Position numbers and translations under genes: made by a program. From assembly GCA_937975235.1 (NCBI GenBank), contig CALJUZ010000009.1:1-54487 (forward strand): a stretch of 54,487 nt of DNA, in the 5' to 3' direction. Positions 29,455 through 37,105 of the stretch are shown one piece after another (the first letter of the stretch is position 1; each line of letters starts with the position of its first letter). Origin of the DNA: CALJUZ01 sp003387805. Its GTDB lineage: Bacteria; Bacillota; Limnochordia; Limnochordales; ZCTH02-B6. The notes beneath the pieces are model-generated. The model made no database searches, was not told the DNA's origin, and worked only from the letters and a program-made list of their open reading frames with translations.

Positions 29455-30369
29455 TCACGCGGCGCCCAGCAGGTGGAGCATCAGCGCCTTTTCCGCATGC
29501 AGGCGGTTCTCAGCTTGATCATATATGATCGAGCGCTCGGATTCAATGAGCTCCTCGGCGATCTCCAGGCCCGGGTGCACCGGCATGTCGTGCATGATGT
29601 AGGGCCGGCTGCCGCCCAGCAGCTCGGCGTTGACCTGATACGGCATCATCACCCGGAGCCGCCGCTCCTTCTCCTCGGCGTAGGCCGGGTTGTTGAAGTT
29701 CTCCATGTCCACCCACGTGTCGGTGTACACGAAGTCGGCCTGGCGCACCGCCCGCGGATCCGTCGTAATTTCGAGGCGGCCCGTGGCTTTGGCGGCCGCC
29801 AGCAGCTCCTCGTCCCGGGCGGCTTCATTCGCCTCGGGCGTGATCAGGATCATGTTGTAGCCCATCTTCGTGACGCCGGCGGTGAGGCAGTTGGCCACGT
29901 TGTTGTGCATGCCGATGTAGGCCACGGTCACGTCTTTCGAGCCGCCCGCCCGCTCCCGGATGGTCAGCAGATCGGCCAGCGCCTGGGTCGGATGGTACCG
30001 CTCGTCGCAGCCGTTGATGACCGGCACGTCGGCCGACTCGGCCAGCTGCCGCAAGTCGCTGTGGCGGATGAGCCGCGCCATGATGACGTCCGCGTGGCGC
30101 GACACGTAGCGGGCCTCGTAGCGAATGGGCGAGATGGCGAAGTTGGACTTGTCCCAGTCCATGACCACCGCGCGGCCGCCCAGCTGCTGGATGCCCAGCT
30201 CAAAGGACAGCCGCGTGCGCGTCGACGTCTTCTGAAACAGCATCAGCAGCGTGCGGCCCTTCAGCCGGTCTTCGTACCGCTCGGGATTTTTCTTCACCTT
30301 TTCGGCCGTCTCCAAAACGGCGGCGATGTCTTCCGCGGGCATGTGGTGCAGCGAAAGCACGTGTTTCAC
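29455..30369 (-). CDS. argF: ArgF-like carbamoyltransferase with altered substrate motifs
   Basis: This is a 304-residue aspartate/ornithine-carbamoyltransferase fold protein. The carbamoyl-phosphate site STRTR is at 49-53 (KTSTRTRLSFE) and HPTQ at 126-129 stands where most enzymes have HPCQ. The ornithine-binding motif DxxxSMG is replaced by DTWVDME (217-223) and HCLP by HDMP (260-263), so the amino substrate is not certain. The ARG-box promoter upstream and the need for an OTC beside argCJBD-carB favour ornithine; an N-acyl-ornithine or another amine acceptor cannot be excluded. GTG 30369 is preferred because AAGAGGTGA overlaps the earlier GTG 30378. It lies 20 kb from the other arg genes. 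Confidence 0.8.
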   Translation of the reverse strand: MKHVLSLHHMPAEDIAAVLETAEKVKKNPERYEDRLKGRTLLMLFQKTSTRTRLSFELGIQQLGGRAVVMDWDKSNFAISPIRYEARYVSRHADVIMARLIRHSDLRQLAESADVPVINGCDERYHPTQALADLLTIRERAGGSKDVTVAYIGMHNNVANCLTAGVTKMGYNMILITPEANEAARDEELLAAAKATGRLEITTDPRAVRQADFVYTDTWVDMENFNNPAYAEEKERRLRVMMPYQVNAELLGGSRPYIMHDMPVHPGLEIAEELIESERSIIYDQAENRLHAEKALMLHLLGAA

Positions 30370-30490
30370 AAAGGTCACCTCTTGTCATGATGCGACGGCG
30401 TCGGCGCGCGCCGCCGGCGGCCGGCCCGGCACGCGGCCAGGTCCGGGCGCGCACGGGCGCCCGCCCCGCCGCCGGGGGACGGTTTGACTA

Positions 30491-30521
30491 ATTATACATG
30501 GACTCTGAAATAATATGCAAG
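30491..30521 (-). promoter_or_regulatory. argF promoter with ARG-box-like operator
   Basis: The -10 TATAAT (30491-30496) and -35 TTGCAT (30515-30520) are 18 bp apart. The overlapping 18-mer at 30504-30521, minus strand CTTGCATATTATTTCAGA, shares CTTGCA and TTAT with the argC operator at the same position relative to the -10. Joint ArgR control of both units is inferred. Confidence 0.7.
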
Positions 30522-30568
30522 AACTTTTCGCGGACGCGCGCAAGAGAGGAGACGGGCCCCGGGCCGCG

Positions 30569-31171
30569 CTAGGCCGGCGTCTCCTGCGAAGGGGACGTCC
30601 CCGCCAGACCCAGCTGATCCGCGACCTTTTGCAGCGCGGAAATGACGTTGGCGATGTGCTCGTCCAGCTCCACGCCCAGGTCCTCCGCGCCGGCCCGCAG
30701 CATGTCCCGGTCGATGGCCCGGGCGAAAGCTTTATCCTTCAGCTTCTTCTTGACCGACGACACTTTCACTTCGTGGATGCTCTTGCTGGGCCGCACCAGG
30801 GCCACCGCCATGACGAAGCCGCTCATCTCGTCCACCGCGTACAGCGTCTTGGACATTTTGTCGACGCGCGGCAGCTCCAGATAGTCCGCGTGGCTCTTGA
30901 TGGCGTAGATGACGTCCTCGGGCCAGCCCAGCTCCTGGAGGATGGCCGCGCCTTTCAGCGGGTGGTCCGGCGGGTCCGGCCAGCGTTCGTAGTCGAAGTC
31001 GTGCAGCAGGCCCACGATGCCCCAGCGCTCCTCGTCCTCGCCGAAAATGCGGGCGTATTCCTGCATGGACGCCTCCACCGCCAGCGCATGGCGGAGGAGG
31101 CTCTCGCTTTTCGTGTACTCGGTCAGCAGTTTCCACGCCGCGTCCCGGGTCATGATGTCGTGTCCGGCCAT
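30569..31171 (-). CDS. HD-domain phosphohydrolase-like protein
   Basis: A 200-residue HD-superfamily protein, usually a metal-dependent phosphohydrolase acting on nucleotides. The first metal ligand is probably H28 (LLRHALAVEASM), the HD doublet H57-D58 is in GLLHDFDYERWP, further histidines are in DHPLKGAAIL and IKSHADYL, and the aspartate in AVDEMSGFVMA completes the pattern. ATG 31171 follows GGGGGATGAG. The substrate is unknown. This family is often annotated as HDIG hydrolase. The C-terminus is helical with a polar tail. Confidence 0.85.
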   Translation of the reverse strand: MAGHDIMTRDAAWKLLTEYTKSESLLRHALAVEASMQEYARIFGEDEERWGIVGLLHDFDYERWPDPPDHPLKGAAILQELGWPEDVIYAIKSHADYLELPRVDKMSKTLYAVDEMSGFVMAVALVRPSKSIHEVKVSSVKKKLKDKAFARAIDRDMLRAGAEDLGVELDEHIANVISALQKVADQLGLAGTSPSQETPA

Positions 31172-31275
31172 GGCTCATCCCCCTGTCTAGTCTGTTGACG
31201 GAAAAGGTTCCCCGACGTTCCCGCAAGCCTGCCGCCCGCCGCGCCGTCCGCCCGCGCGGCGGCCCGGCCGGGTAC

Positions 31276-31620
31276 CTAGGATCGCGCGCCGCGCGGCGGC
31301 AAGCCCCACCGCTTCTCGGCCGCGGGCACCACGTGCTTTTCAATGACGTCCCGCACGTCGGTCAAGGCGTAGAGCAAGTCGCCCGTGGCCCGCCGGGCGC
31401 CGGCCGGGAGTTCGTGCTTCCGCGCCTGCCGCACGGCCGACTCCATGTCCCGCAGGCCCTTGCGGAGGCCTTCGATGACCGTCCACGCCGCCTCCGGCGG
31501 GATGGCCGCCAGCGCCTGCTCGTCGCCCAGCAGATCCATCAGCGCCGCGCCCACGTCCTGCCACTGCCGGGCCATGGCCCGGGCCTTTTGATGGACAACG
31601 GCATCGCGCAGCCAGCTCAC
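31276..31620 (-). CDS. Small helical protein of unknown function
   Basis: I do not recognise this 114-residue protein. It is predicted all-helical, without signal peptide or membrane span, and contains regular charged heptad-like stretches (AAWTVIEGLRKGLRDMESAV, GDLLYALTDVRDVIEKHV). The GTG start follows GGGGATGAGAAGCC. It sits between the HD protein (105 bp downstream) and the polyferredoxin terminator, reading in the same direction. Confidence 0.65.
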   Translation of the reverse strand: MSWLRDAVVHQKARAMARQWQDVGAALMDLLGDEQALAAIPPEAAWTVIEGLRKGLRDMESAVRQARKHELPAGARRATGDLLYALTDVRDVIEKHVVPAAEKRWGLPPRGARS

Positions 31621-31644
31621 GGCTTCTCATCCCCATCATGCACA

Positions 31645-31679
31645 AACTCCCCTCCCGCCGCGAAGCGTAGAGGGGAGTT
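31645..31679 (-). terminator. Probable terminator of the polyferredoxin gene
   Basis: Nine-base arms AACTCCCCT and AGGGGAGTT with a 17-nt loop are followed on the minus strand by TTTGTGC, a weak T-run. Confidence 0.55.
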
Positions 31680-31712
31680 CTCGTTCCGTCACCGATGGAC
31701 GGCGCCGGGCCG

Positions 31713-32147
31713 TCAGGCCACGAACGCCGTCTTGATCTTGTCCGGCGTCACCACGACGATGGCGCCTTTGGCGCAGACGCCCTCGCACAAACGGCAGCCG
31801 ACGCAGGATTTCGGATCCACCAGCTCGGCCAGGCCGTTGAACTCGTCGCCGGTCAAAGCCAAGCAGTCAAAGGGGCAGATGTCCACGCAGAAATTGCAGC
31901 CGGTGCAGCTGTCCGGGTCCACCACCGGCTTGGGCCAGTTGGACCGCCCCGGAATGCGGCTCAGCCGGTTCCCGAACTGATCTTCAATGGCGTCCTCGGG
32001 GCAGACGTACGAGCACGCGTGACAATCGATGCAGATGGAACTGTCGATGACGTGCAGCTGCCGGCGGTCGCCGGTGATGCATTGAACGGGGCACACCTTG
32101 ACACAGGCGGTGCATCCGGTGCAATCGGTGGTAATATAGTGAGCCAA
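31713..32147 (-). CDS. Polyferredoxin with four [4Fe-4S] motifs
   Basis: A 144-residue electron carrier with four CxxCxxCxxxC motifs: CTGCTACVKVCP at 9-20, CIDCHACSYVCP, CTGCNFCVDICP and CVGCRLCEGVC. It should carry up to four [4Fe-4S] clusters, double the usual bacterial ferredoxin. There is no signal peptide, so it acts in the cytoplasm or bound to a membrane complex. TTG 32147 is chosen because GGAGG sits seven bases upstream. It stands alone between its own extended -10 promoter and a terminator; no partner oxidoreductase is adjacent. Confidence 0.88.
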   Translation of the reverse strand: MAHYITTDCTGCTACVKVCPVQCITGDRRQLHVIDSSICIDCHACSYVCPEDAIEDQFGNRLSRIPGRSNWPKPVVDPDSCTGCNFCVDICPFDCLALTGDEFNGLAELVDPKSCVGCRLCEGVCAKGAIVVVTPDKIKTAFVA

Positions 32148-32189
32148 ACGTTTCGCCTCCCCAAAGGCCCGCCGACTCCGTGTATATCC

Positions 32190-32198
32190 ATTATAACA
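32190..32198 (-). promoter_or_regulatory. Extended -10 promoter of the polyferredoxin gene
   Basis: On the minus strand, TATAAT (32190-32195) is preceded by TG and one base (32197-32198), an extended -10. A second TATAAT (32206-32211) lies 16 bp upstream. Confidence 0.5.
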
Positions 32199-32407
32199 TA
32201 GAAGCATTATACCAAGCTGGGCCCCCGCAGGCCAAGGGGCTTAAGAATGCTTCGCCGCCGGGGGCCGCAACCCTGCCCCGAGCAGCACATTCTCCTGGAG
32301 GCGCTGGGCGGCGCCGGGTCTCCCTCCCTGCTTTTTTCTCGCCGGATCGTGAAAAATGTGCGCCCGGCGGCAGGAATCGCCGCCAATGAAGGGAATTTCC
32401 TAGGCAA

Positions 32408-32446
32408 CGTTTTTGATATAGGTACGTCGTTTCTGATATAGAAACG
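32408..32446 (+). promoter_or_regulatory. Two tandem palindromic operators before the IclR gene
   Basis: Site 2 (32428-32446) is a perfect inverted repeat, CGTTTCT-GATAT-AGAAACG. Site 1 (32408-32426) repeats its left half and centre (CGTTTTTGATATA) with an imperfect right half. The starts are 20 bp apart, about two helical turns, as expected for cooperative binding by an IclR dimer of dimers. A -35/-10 pair (TTGATA, TATAGA) lies within the sites, so autoregulation is inferred. Confidence 0.75.
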
Positions 32447-32458
32447 CAGGGGGCGGCC

Positions 32459-33403
32459 ATGACGAGACCGCACTTGCTCAAAACGCTTGATCGTTCTTTG
32501 TGGATGCTGACGTTTTTCGAATCCGAACGGCCCGAGTGGGGCGTTTCGGAACTGGCCCGCCGCCTGGACCTGCCCAAGAGCCTGGTGCAGAAGACGCTGG
32601 CCACCTTCGCCCAGCACGGCTTCCTCAGCCAGGACCCTCTCACCCGCCGCTACCGCCTGGGTCTGCGCATCTTGTCCCTGGCCCGCATGGCGCAGCCCGC
32701 GCTGGCCCGGGCCGCGTACCCGCACATGGTGCAGCTGGCCGAGCTGACCGAAGAGACCGTGAAACTCACCCAAGTGGACGGCGGGCAAACCGTTATCGTC
32801 GCGGCCGTGGAAAGCCCCCACTCGCTGCGCATGACCGGCCGCGTCGGCGAGCGCCGCACCCTCCACGCGGGCGCGTCCAACAAAATCCTGGCCGCGCACA
32901 TGGCCTGGCCGGAAGTGGTCCAGGCGCTCCGGGCCCACCTGCCGCCCGACGATCCGGTATTCGGGCGGCTGGACCAGCTGCGGCGCGAGCTGGCCGACAT
33001 CGCCGCCCGGGGCTGGGCCGTCAGCACCGGCGAAAACGAGGAGGGCGTGACGGCCGTCAGCGTCCCCGTGCGGGACGTGTTCGGCTACGTCACCGCCAGC
33101 TTGTCCGTAGTGGGCCCCACCGTGCGCATGACCGCCCAGCGGCGGCAAATGTGCCTGCGGCTTTTGCGGCGCACGGCGCGGAAGATTTCGGAACAGTTCG
33201 GGGTTCTCCCCGGCGGCGCCGACGGGGCCGAAGACGGCGGCGCCGACGAGGCCTCCTGCGCCGCCGGGCCCGAACCTTCGGCCAACGCTGCAGCGGAAGG
33301 AGGGATGCCGCGTCCGGGCCCGCAGCGGGCGGACGAGGACCAAGCAGCCAGCTCCGTGAGCGAGCGCAGCGAGCACACGCGGCAGTACGGAACCGGTGAA
33401 TGA
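32459..33403 (+). CDS. IclR-family transcriptional regulator
   Basis: This 314-residue regulator has an N-terminal winged helix (GVSELARRLDLPKSLVQKTL, about residues 28-47) and an IclR effector-binding domain (LHAGASNKILAAHMA, ARGWAVSTGENEEGVTAVSV, MTAQRRQMCLRLLRRTARKI). Length exceeds the usual ~250 because of a ~65-residue Gly/Ala/Glu-rich C-terminal tail of low complexity. It precedes the ABC importer and M20 peptidase by 20 bp in the same direction and most likely controls them in response to an imported acid or peptide. Activator or repressor cannot be told. Confidence 0.92.
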   Translation: MTRPHLLKTLDRSLWMLTFFESERPEWGVSELARRLDLPKSLVQKTLATFAQHGFLSQDPLTRRYRLGLRILSLARMAQPALARAAYPHMVQLAELTEETVKLTQVDGGQTVIVAAVESPHSLRMTGRVGERRTLHAGASNKILAAHMAWPEVVQALRAHLPPDDPVFGRLDQLRRELADIAARGWAVSTGENEEGVTAVSVPVRDVFGYVTASLSVVGPTVRMTAQRRQMCLRLLRRTARKISEQFGVLPGGADGAEDGGADEASCAAGPEPSANAAAEGGMPRPGPQRADEDQAASSVSERSEHTRQYGTGE

Positions 33404-33423
33404 CGAGAGAAGGAGATGAAAAC

Positions 33424-35034
33424 ATGCTGAGCAAGATGCGGTCTCATTTTCGGCTGCTGCCCCTGGCGGCCGCGGTCGTCGCCCTCGCCCTGACGGCTTT
33501 CGTCTTCGCCGCGCCTGCCGGCGCCAAGGTGATGCGGATCGGCTCGGGCGTGGCCGACGTGGGCACGTTGGACCCGCACTTCGCGACCAACTTCGGGGAG
33601 TACCCCATCGTGAAAGCCATGTTCAACGGCCTGGTGGACCTGCCGCCCGGCACGGTGGACATGGAGCGCATCCAGCCTGACCTGGCCGAGCGCTGGGAGG
33701 TCAACGAAGACGGCACCGTCTGGACGTTCTACCTGCGGCAAGGCGTGCAGTGGCACCACGGCTACGGCGAGTTCACGGCCGAGGACGTGGTCTTCTCCTT
33801 CAACCGCATGAAGAGCGAGGAAGTGGGCTCCCCGTGGCGCAGCGAGGTGGCCAACATCAAAGAGGTGCGGGCCGTCGATCCGTACACGGTCGAGATTGAG
33901 CTGCACGCGGCGGACCCGTTCACGCTGCTGCGGCTGGTGGGCTACCACTCCGGCTTCATCGTCAGCAAGAAGGCCGTGGAGGAGCTGGGCGAGGAGTACC
34001 GCTTCCGCCCCATCGGCACCGGCCCGTTCATGATCGAGGAGTACAATCCTCGCCAGAGCGTGGTCCTGGCGGCCAACAAGGACTACTTCAAGGGCGCGCC
34101 GAAGCTGGACGGCCTCGTCTTCCTCTTCATGCCCGACACGGCCACCCGTGAGCTGGCCCTGCGGACCCGGGAAATTGACGCGGCCGACGGCAACGCCGAG
34201 CAGATCTGGGTGGACCGCATGCGGTCCCAGGGCCTCATCGTCGACACCGTCGGCCCGGGCAACGGCTACTTCCTGCAGTACAACATGACCATGCCGCCCT
34301 TTGACAACTTGCTGGTGCGGCAGGCTCTGTCCTACGCCATCAACCGCCAGGACGTGGTGGAGTTCCTCGGGCCCGCTTTGGCCAGGGAGCTCAAGAGCCC
34401 CGTGCCCATGGGCTATTTCGGCCACACCACCGAAGGCATCGAGACGTACGACTACGACCCGCAGCGGGCCCGGCAGCTGCTGGCGGAAGCCGGCTATCCC
34501 AACGGCTTCACCTTTGACATCTACATGAGCGAAGCGTCCAGCTACCTGCCCTTCGCGCAGATCTTCCAGGCCCACTGGCGGGCCATCGGCGTGACCATGA
34601 ATCTCAACATCGTGGACCACGCCAGCTACCACGCCCTCGTGCGCGAAAACCGCAACGGGGTCATTCTGTACAACGCGACCCGTCTGCCCATCGCGGACGT
34701 GTACTTGTCGCAGTTCTACCACAGCGACGCCATCGTGGGCAAACCGACGGCCATCACCAACTTCTCGCACCTGGGCGACGTGGTGGCCAGCGTGGACCAC
34801 TTGATCGAAGAGGCGCGCTTTGAGCACAACGCCGAGCGGCAGCGGGAGCTGTACGCCGAGGCGCAGCGCATCATCATGGAAGTGGCCGCGGCCATGCCTT
34901 ACGCGCAGCGCTACTCCACCATGGCGCGCCAGCCGTACGTGGACCTGGGCTATGAGCTCATCGGTCCCAACCACTTCGACAACCTGTTCGAACACTACAT
35001 TTACAACGAGAACACCGACTTGATCGGTCGGTAG
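33424..35034 (+). CDS. ABC transporter solute-binding protein, family 5 (peptide type)
   Basis: This 536-residue extracytoplasmic receptor of the DppA/OppA type binds peptides or related solutes. It has an N-terminal signal (LPLAAAVVALALTAFVFAA, cleavage near AGA-K). No lipobox cysteine is present, which is unusual for a monoderm binding protein. GVADVGTLDPHF, ERWEVNEDGTVWTFYLRQGV and ALSYAINRQDVVEF are family 5 landmarks. ATG 33424 follows AAGGAGATG. The gene is separated from the permeases by a long hairpin that probably keeps its mRNA more abundant. Confidence 0.93.
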   Translation: MLSKMRSHFRLLPLAAAVVALALTAFVFAAPAGAKVMRIGSGVADVGTLDPHFATNFGEYPIVKAMFNGLVDLPPGTVDMERIQPDLAERWEVNEDGTVWTFYLRQGVQWHHGYGEFTAEDVVFSFNRMKSEEVGSPWRSEVANIKEVRAVDPYTVEIELHAADPFTLLRLVGYHSGFIVSKKAVEELGEEYRFRPIGTGPFMIEEYNPRQSVVLAANKDYFKGAPKLDGLVFLFMPDTATRELALRTREIDAADGNAEQIWVDRMRSQGLIVDTVGPGNGYFLQYNMTMPPFDNLLVRQALSYAINRQDVVEFLGPALARELKSPVPMGYFGHTTEGIETYDYDPQRARQLLAEAGYPNGFTFDIYMSEASSYLPFAQIFQAHWRAIGVTMNLNIVDHASYHALVRENRNGVILYNATRLPIADVYLSQFYHSDAIVGKPTAITNFSHLGDVVASVDHLIEEARFEHNAERQRELYAEAQRIIMEVAAAMPYAQRYSTMARQPYVDLGYELIGPNHFDNLFEHYIYNENTDLIGR

Positions 35035-35073
35035 TCTCGGCGGCCCATGCGGCCCTAACCAAGTGCAGGCTTT

Positions 35074-35127
35074 AGGCCGGAGGCGAGCGGCCCACAGCCC
35101 CACCCCCCCCGCTCGCCTCCCCGGCCT
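35074..35127 (+). terminator. Intra-operon hairpin after the binding-protein gene
   Basis: Arms AGGCCGG-AGGCGAGCGG (35074-35090) and CCGCTCGCCT-CC-CCGGCCT (35109-35127) form about 17 pairs with a 2-nt bulge and an 18-nt C-rich loop. No T-run follows, so it is more likely an mRNA-stabilising or partial-attenuation element between binding protein and permease genes than a full terminator. Confidence 0.7.
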
Positions 35128-35147
35128 TGGCCTAGGGGGCAAAAGAC

Positions 35148-36086
35148 GTGACAGCATACATCGCACGCCGGCTGTTGTCCATCATCCCGACGCTGCTCAT
35201 CGTCGGCAGCCTGGTGTTTTTCGTCATGCGCATGGCGTCGGGCGACCCCGCGGTGGCCATTTTGGGCGCCTCCGCCACGCAGGAGGCGCTGGAGCGGCTG
35301 CGGGCGGAGATGGGGCTGGACCGGCCGCTGCTGGTCCAGTACGGCGAGTTTCTGCTGAACGCCGTGCGCGGCGACTTCGGCCGCTCGCTGATTACGGGCC
35401 GCTCCGTGGCCGAGCAGGTGTTCCGGGCGTTCCCCGACACGCTGGAGCTGGTGTTCTGGGGCATGCTCATCGGCACCGTCATCGGCCTGCCCACGGGCAT
35501 CATCGCGGGCGTGCGCCACAATAGCATCTTCGACTACATCAGCCGCATCGTGGCGCTTTTGGGCCTGTCGATGCCGGCTTTTTATCTGGGCATTTTGCTG
35601 CTCTTGGCCTTCGCCATCCACCTGCAATGGTTTCCGGTCATCTCCGCCCCCCGGGGCGGCTTCTTCGAGCGGATGTACTACACGTTTTTGCCGGCCTTGA
35701 GTCTGGGACTCATTCAGGCTTCCTTTATCATGCGCATGGTCCGCTCGTCGCTTTTGGAAGTGCTCCAGGAGGACTACATCCGCACCGCCCACGCGAAAGG
35801 CGTCCATCCTCGCCGGGTGTCGTACCATCACGCGCTGCGCAACGCCCTGATTCCGGTCATTACCGTCATGGGGCTTTACATCGGCACGCTGCTGGCGGGC
35901 ACGGTGCTGACGGAGACGGTGTTCAACCGGCCGGGGCTGGGCCGGCTGCTGGTGGGCGCCATTCAGCAGCGGGACTATCCGCTCATTCAGGGCGGGCTGA
36001 TGATTTACGCCGCGGTCATCGTGGTGGTCAACACGCTGGTGGACATCTTGTACGGCGTGGTGGACCCGACCATTCGCTACGACTGA
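35148..36086 (+). CDS. ABC transporter permease, DppB type
   Basis: This 312-residue inner-membrane permease has about six spans. The N-terminal RRLLSIIPTLLIVGSLVFFV, GLDRPLLVQYGEFL, GDFGRSL and the EAA loop EDYIRTAHAKGVHPRRVSYHHALRNAL (its core, ahead of the last spans) are typical of DppB/GsiC. The GTG start follows an AGGGGGC site. It forms the translocation path with the DppC-type protein encoded 31 bp downstream. Confidence 0.93.
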   Translation: MTAYIARRLLSIIPTLLIVGSLVFFVMRMASGDPAVAILGASATQEALERLRAEMGLDRPLLVQYGEFLLNAVRGDFGRSLITGRSVAEQVFRAFPDTLELVFWGMLIGTVIGLPTGIIAGVRHNSIFDYISRIVALLGLSMPAFYLGILLLLAFAIHLQWFPVISAPRGGFFERMYYTFLPALSLGLIQASFIMRMVRSSLLEVLQEDYIRTAHAKGVHPRRVSYHHALRNALIPVITVMGLYIGTLLAGTVLTETVFNRPGLGRLLVGAIQQRDYPLIQGGLMIYAAVIVVVNTLVDILYGVVDPTIRYD

Positions 36087-36117
36087 CCGCACGGCTTGAC
36101 GGACGGAGGGAATTGCG

Positions 36118-37014
36118 TTGGCTGCAAGGCAAGCAACCGGCACGCCCGCGGCGGACCACGCGACGTTCGCCGGCGGCTGGAACGCGCCGTGGTTTCGCCG
36201 CTTTCGCCGGGACAAGATGGCCGTCGCGGGGGTCATCGTCGTCCTCCTGCTGACGCTCATGGCCGTGTTCGCGCCGTACCTGGCGCCCTACGATCCGGCG
36301 GAGCAGCATATCATCTACCGGCTGCGGGGGCCCAGCGAACAGTTCCGCATGGGCACCGACGAGTTCGGGCGCGACGTCCTGTCCCGCATCATCTACGGCA
36401 GCCGGGCCTCGCTCATCGTGGGCTTGGCGTCGGTGTTTCTGGCGGGCGTGGTGGGCACCGTCATCGGAGGCCTGTCCGGGTACATCGGCGGCCGGTTTGA
36501 CCTGATGGTCTCCAGCGTCGTCAACGTGCTGATGTCTTTCCCCAGCCTGCTGCTGGGGCTCATGGTGGTGGTGGTGCTGGGGCCGGGCACGACCAACGTC
36601 ATCATCGCGGTGGCGCTGTCGCTGCTGCCCAACTTCATCCGGCTGGCCCGGGGCCCGGTGCTGGCCCTGCGGGAGCGGGAGTTTATCGTGGCCTGCCGGG
36701 CCATGGGCGCGTCCACGACCCGCATCTTGTTCAAACACGTGCTGCCCAACATTTTGGGCCCCATTTCGGTCATGTCCACCCTTTGGATCGCGACGGCCAT
36801 CCGGACCGAGGCCAGCCTGAGCTTCCTGGGCCTGGGCGTGCAGCCGCCGTGGCCCAGCTGGGGCAACATGATCAAATCCGGTGTGGACAACATCTTGAGC
36901 AACCCGTGGCTGGCGGTGTACTCGGGCCTGGCCATCACCGTCACGGTGCTGGCCTTCAACGTCATCGGCGACGGTCTGCGGGACGCGCTGGATCCGAAGC
37001 AGAAAACGCTGTGA
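36118..37014 (+). CDS. ABC transporter permease, DppC type
   Basis: This 298-residue permease has a cytoplasmic N-terminal tail, then spans starting at KMAVAGVIVVLLLTLMAVF. The segments HIIYRLRGPSEQFRMGTDEF, GRDVLSRIIYGSRASL, the EAA loop around REFIVACRAMGASTTRILFK and PWPSWGNMI are DppC/GsiD hallmarks. TTG 36118 follows GGAGGGAAT. No ATP-binding genes follow; the next gene is the M20 peptidase, so the energising subunits must be encoded elsewhere. Confidence 0.93.
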   Translation: MAARQATGTPAADHATFAGGWNAPWFRRFRRDKMAVAGVIVVLLLTLMAVFAPYLAPYDPAEQHIIYRLRGPSEQFRMGTDEFGRDVLSRIIYGSRASLIVGLASVFLAGVVGTVIGGLSGYIGGRFDLMVSSVVNVLMSFPSLLLGLMVVVVLGPGTTNVIIAVALSLLPNFIRLARGPVLALREREFIVACRAMGASTTRILFKHVLPNILGPISVMSTLWIATAIRTEASLSFLGLGVQPPWPSWGNMIKSGVDNILSNPWLAVYSGLAITVTVLAFNVIGDGLRDALDPKQKTL

Positions 37015-37105
37015 CGCCGCGGCCTCGGTGGGGTACGCGCCGGGGACGGCGCGGCGGCGTACGGATGTGGCGAAGCTTGTTTGACAGAACGGAGGCCTCG
37101 TTCCA

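Larger units (their letters stand above)
32148..32458. other. Divergent control region polyferredoxin / IclR
   Basis: The 311-bp spacer holds the polyferredoxin promoter on the left and the IclR operators on the right. The middle, about 32220-32390, shows no supported gene or RNA. Confidence 0.5.

Noticed and set aside
33085..35166. 693-codon open frame on the minus strand opposite the solute-binding protein
   Set aside because: Antisense shadow of a clear family 5 binding protein; its residues are the low-information mix typical of such shadows.
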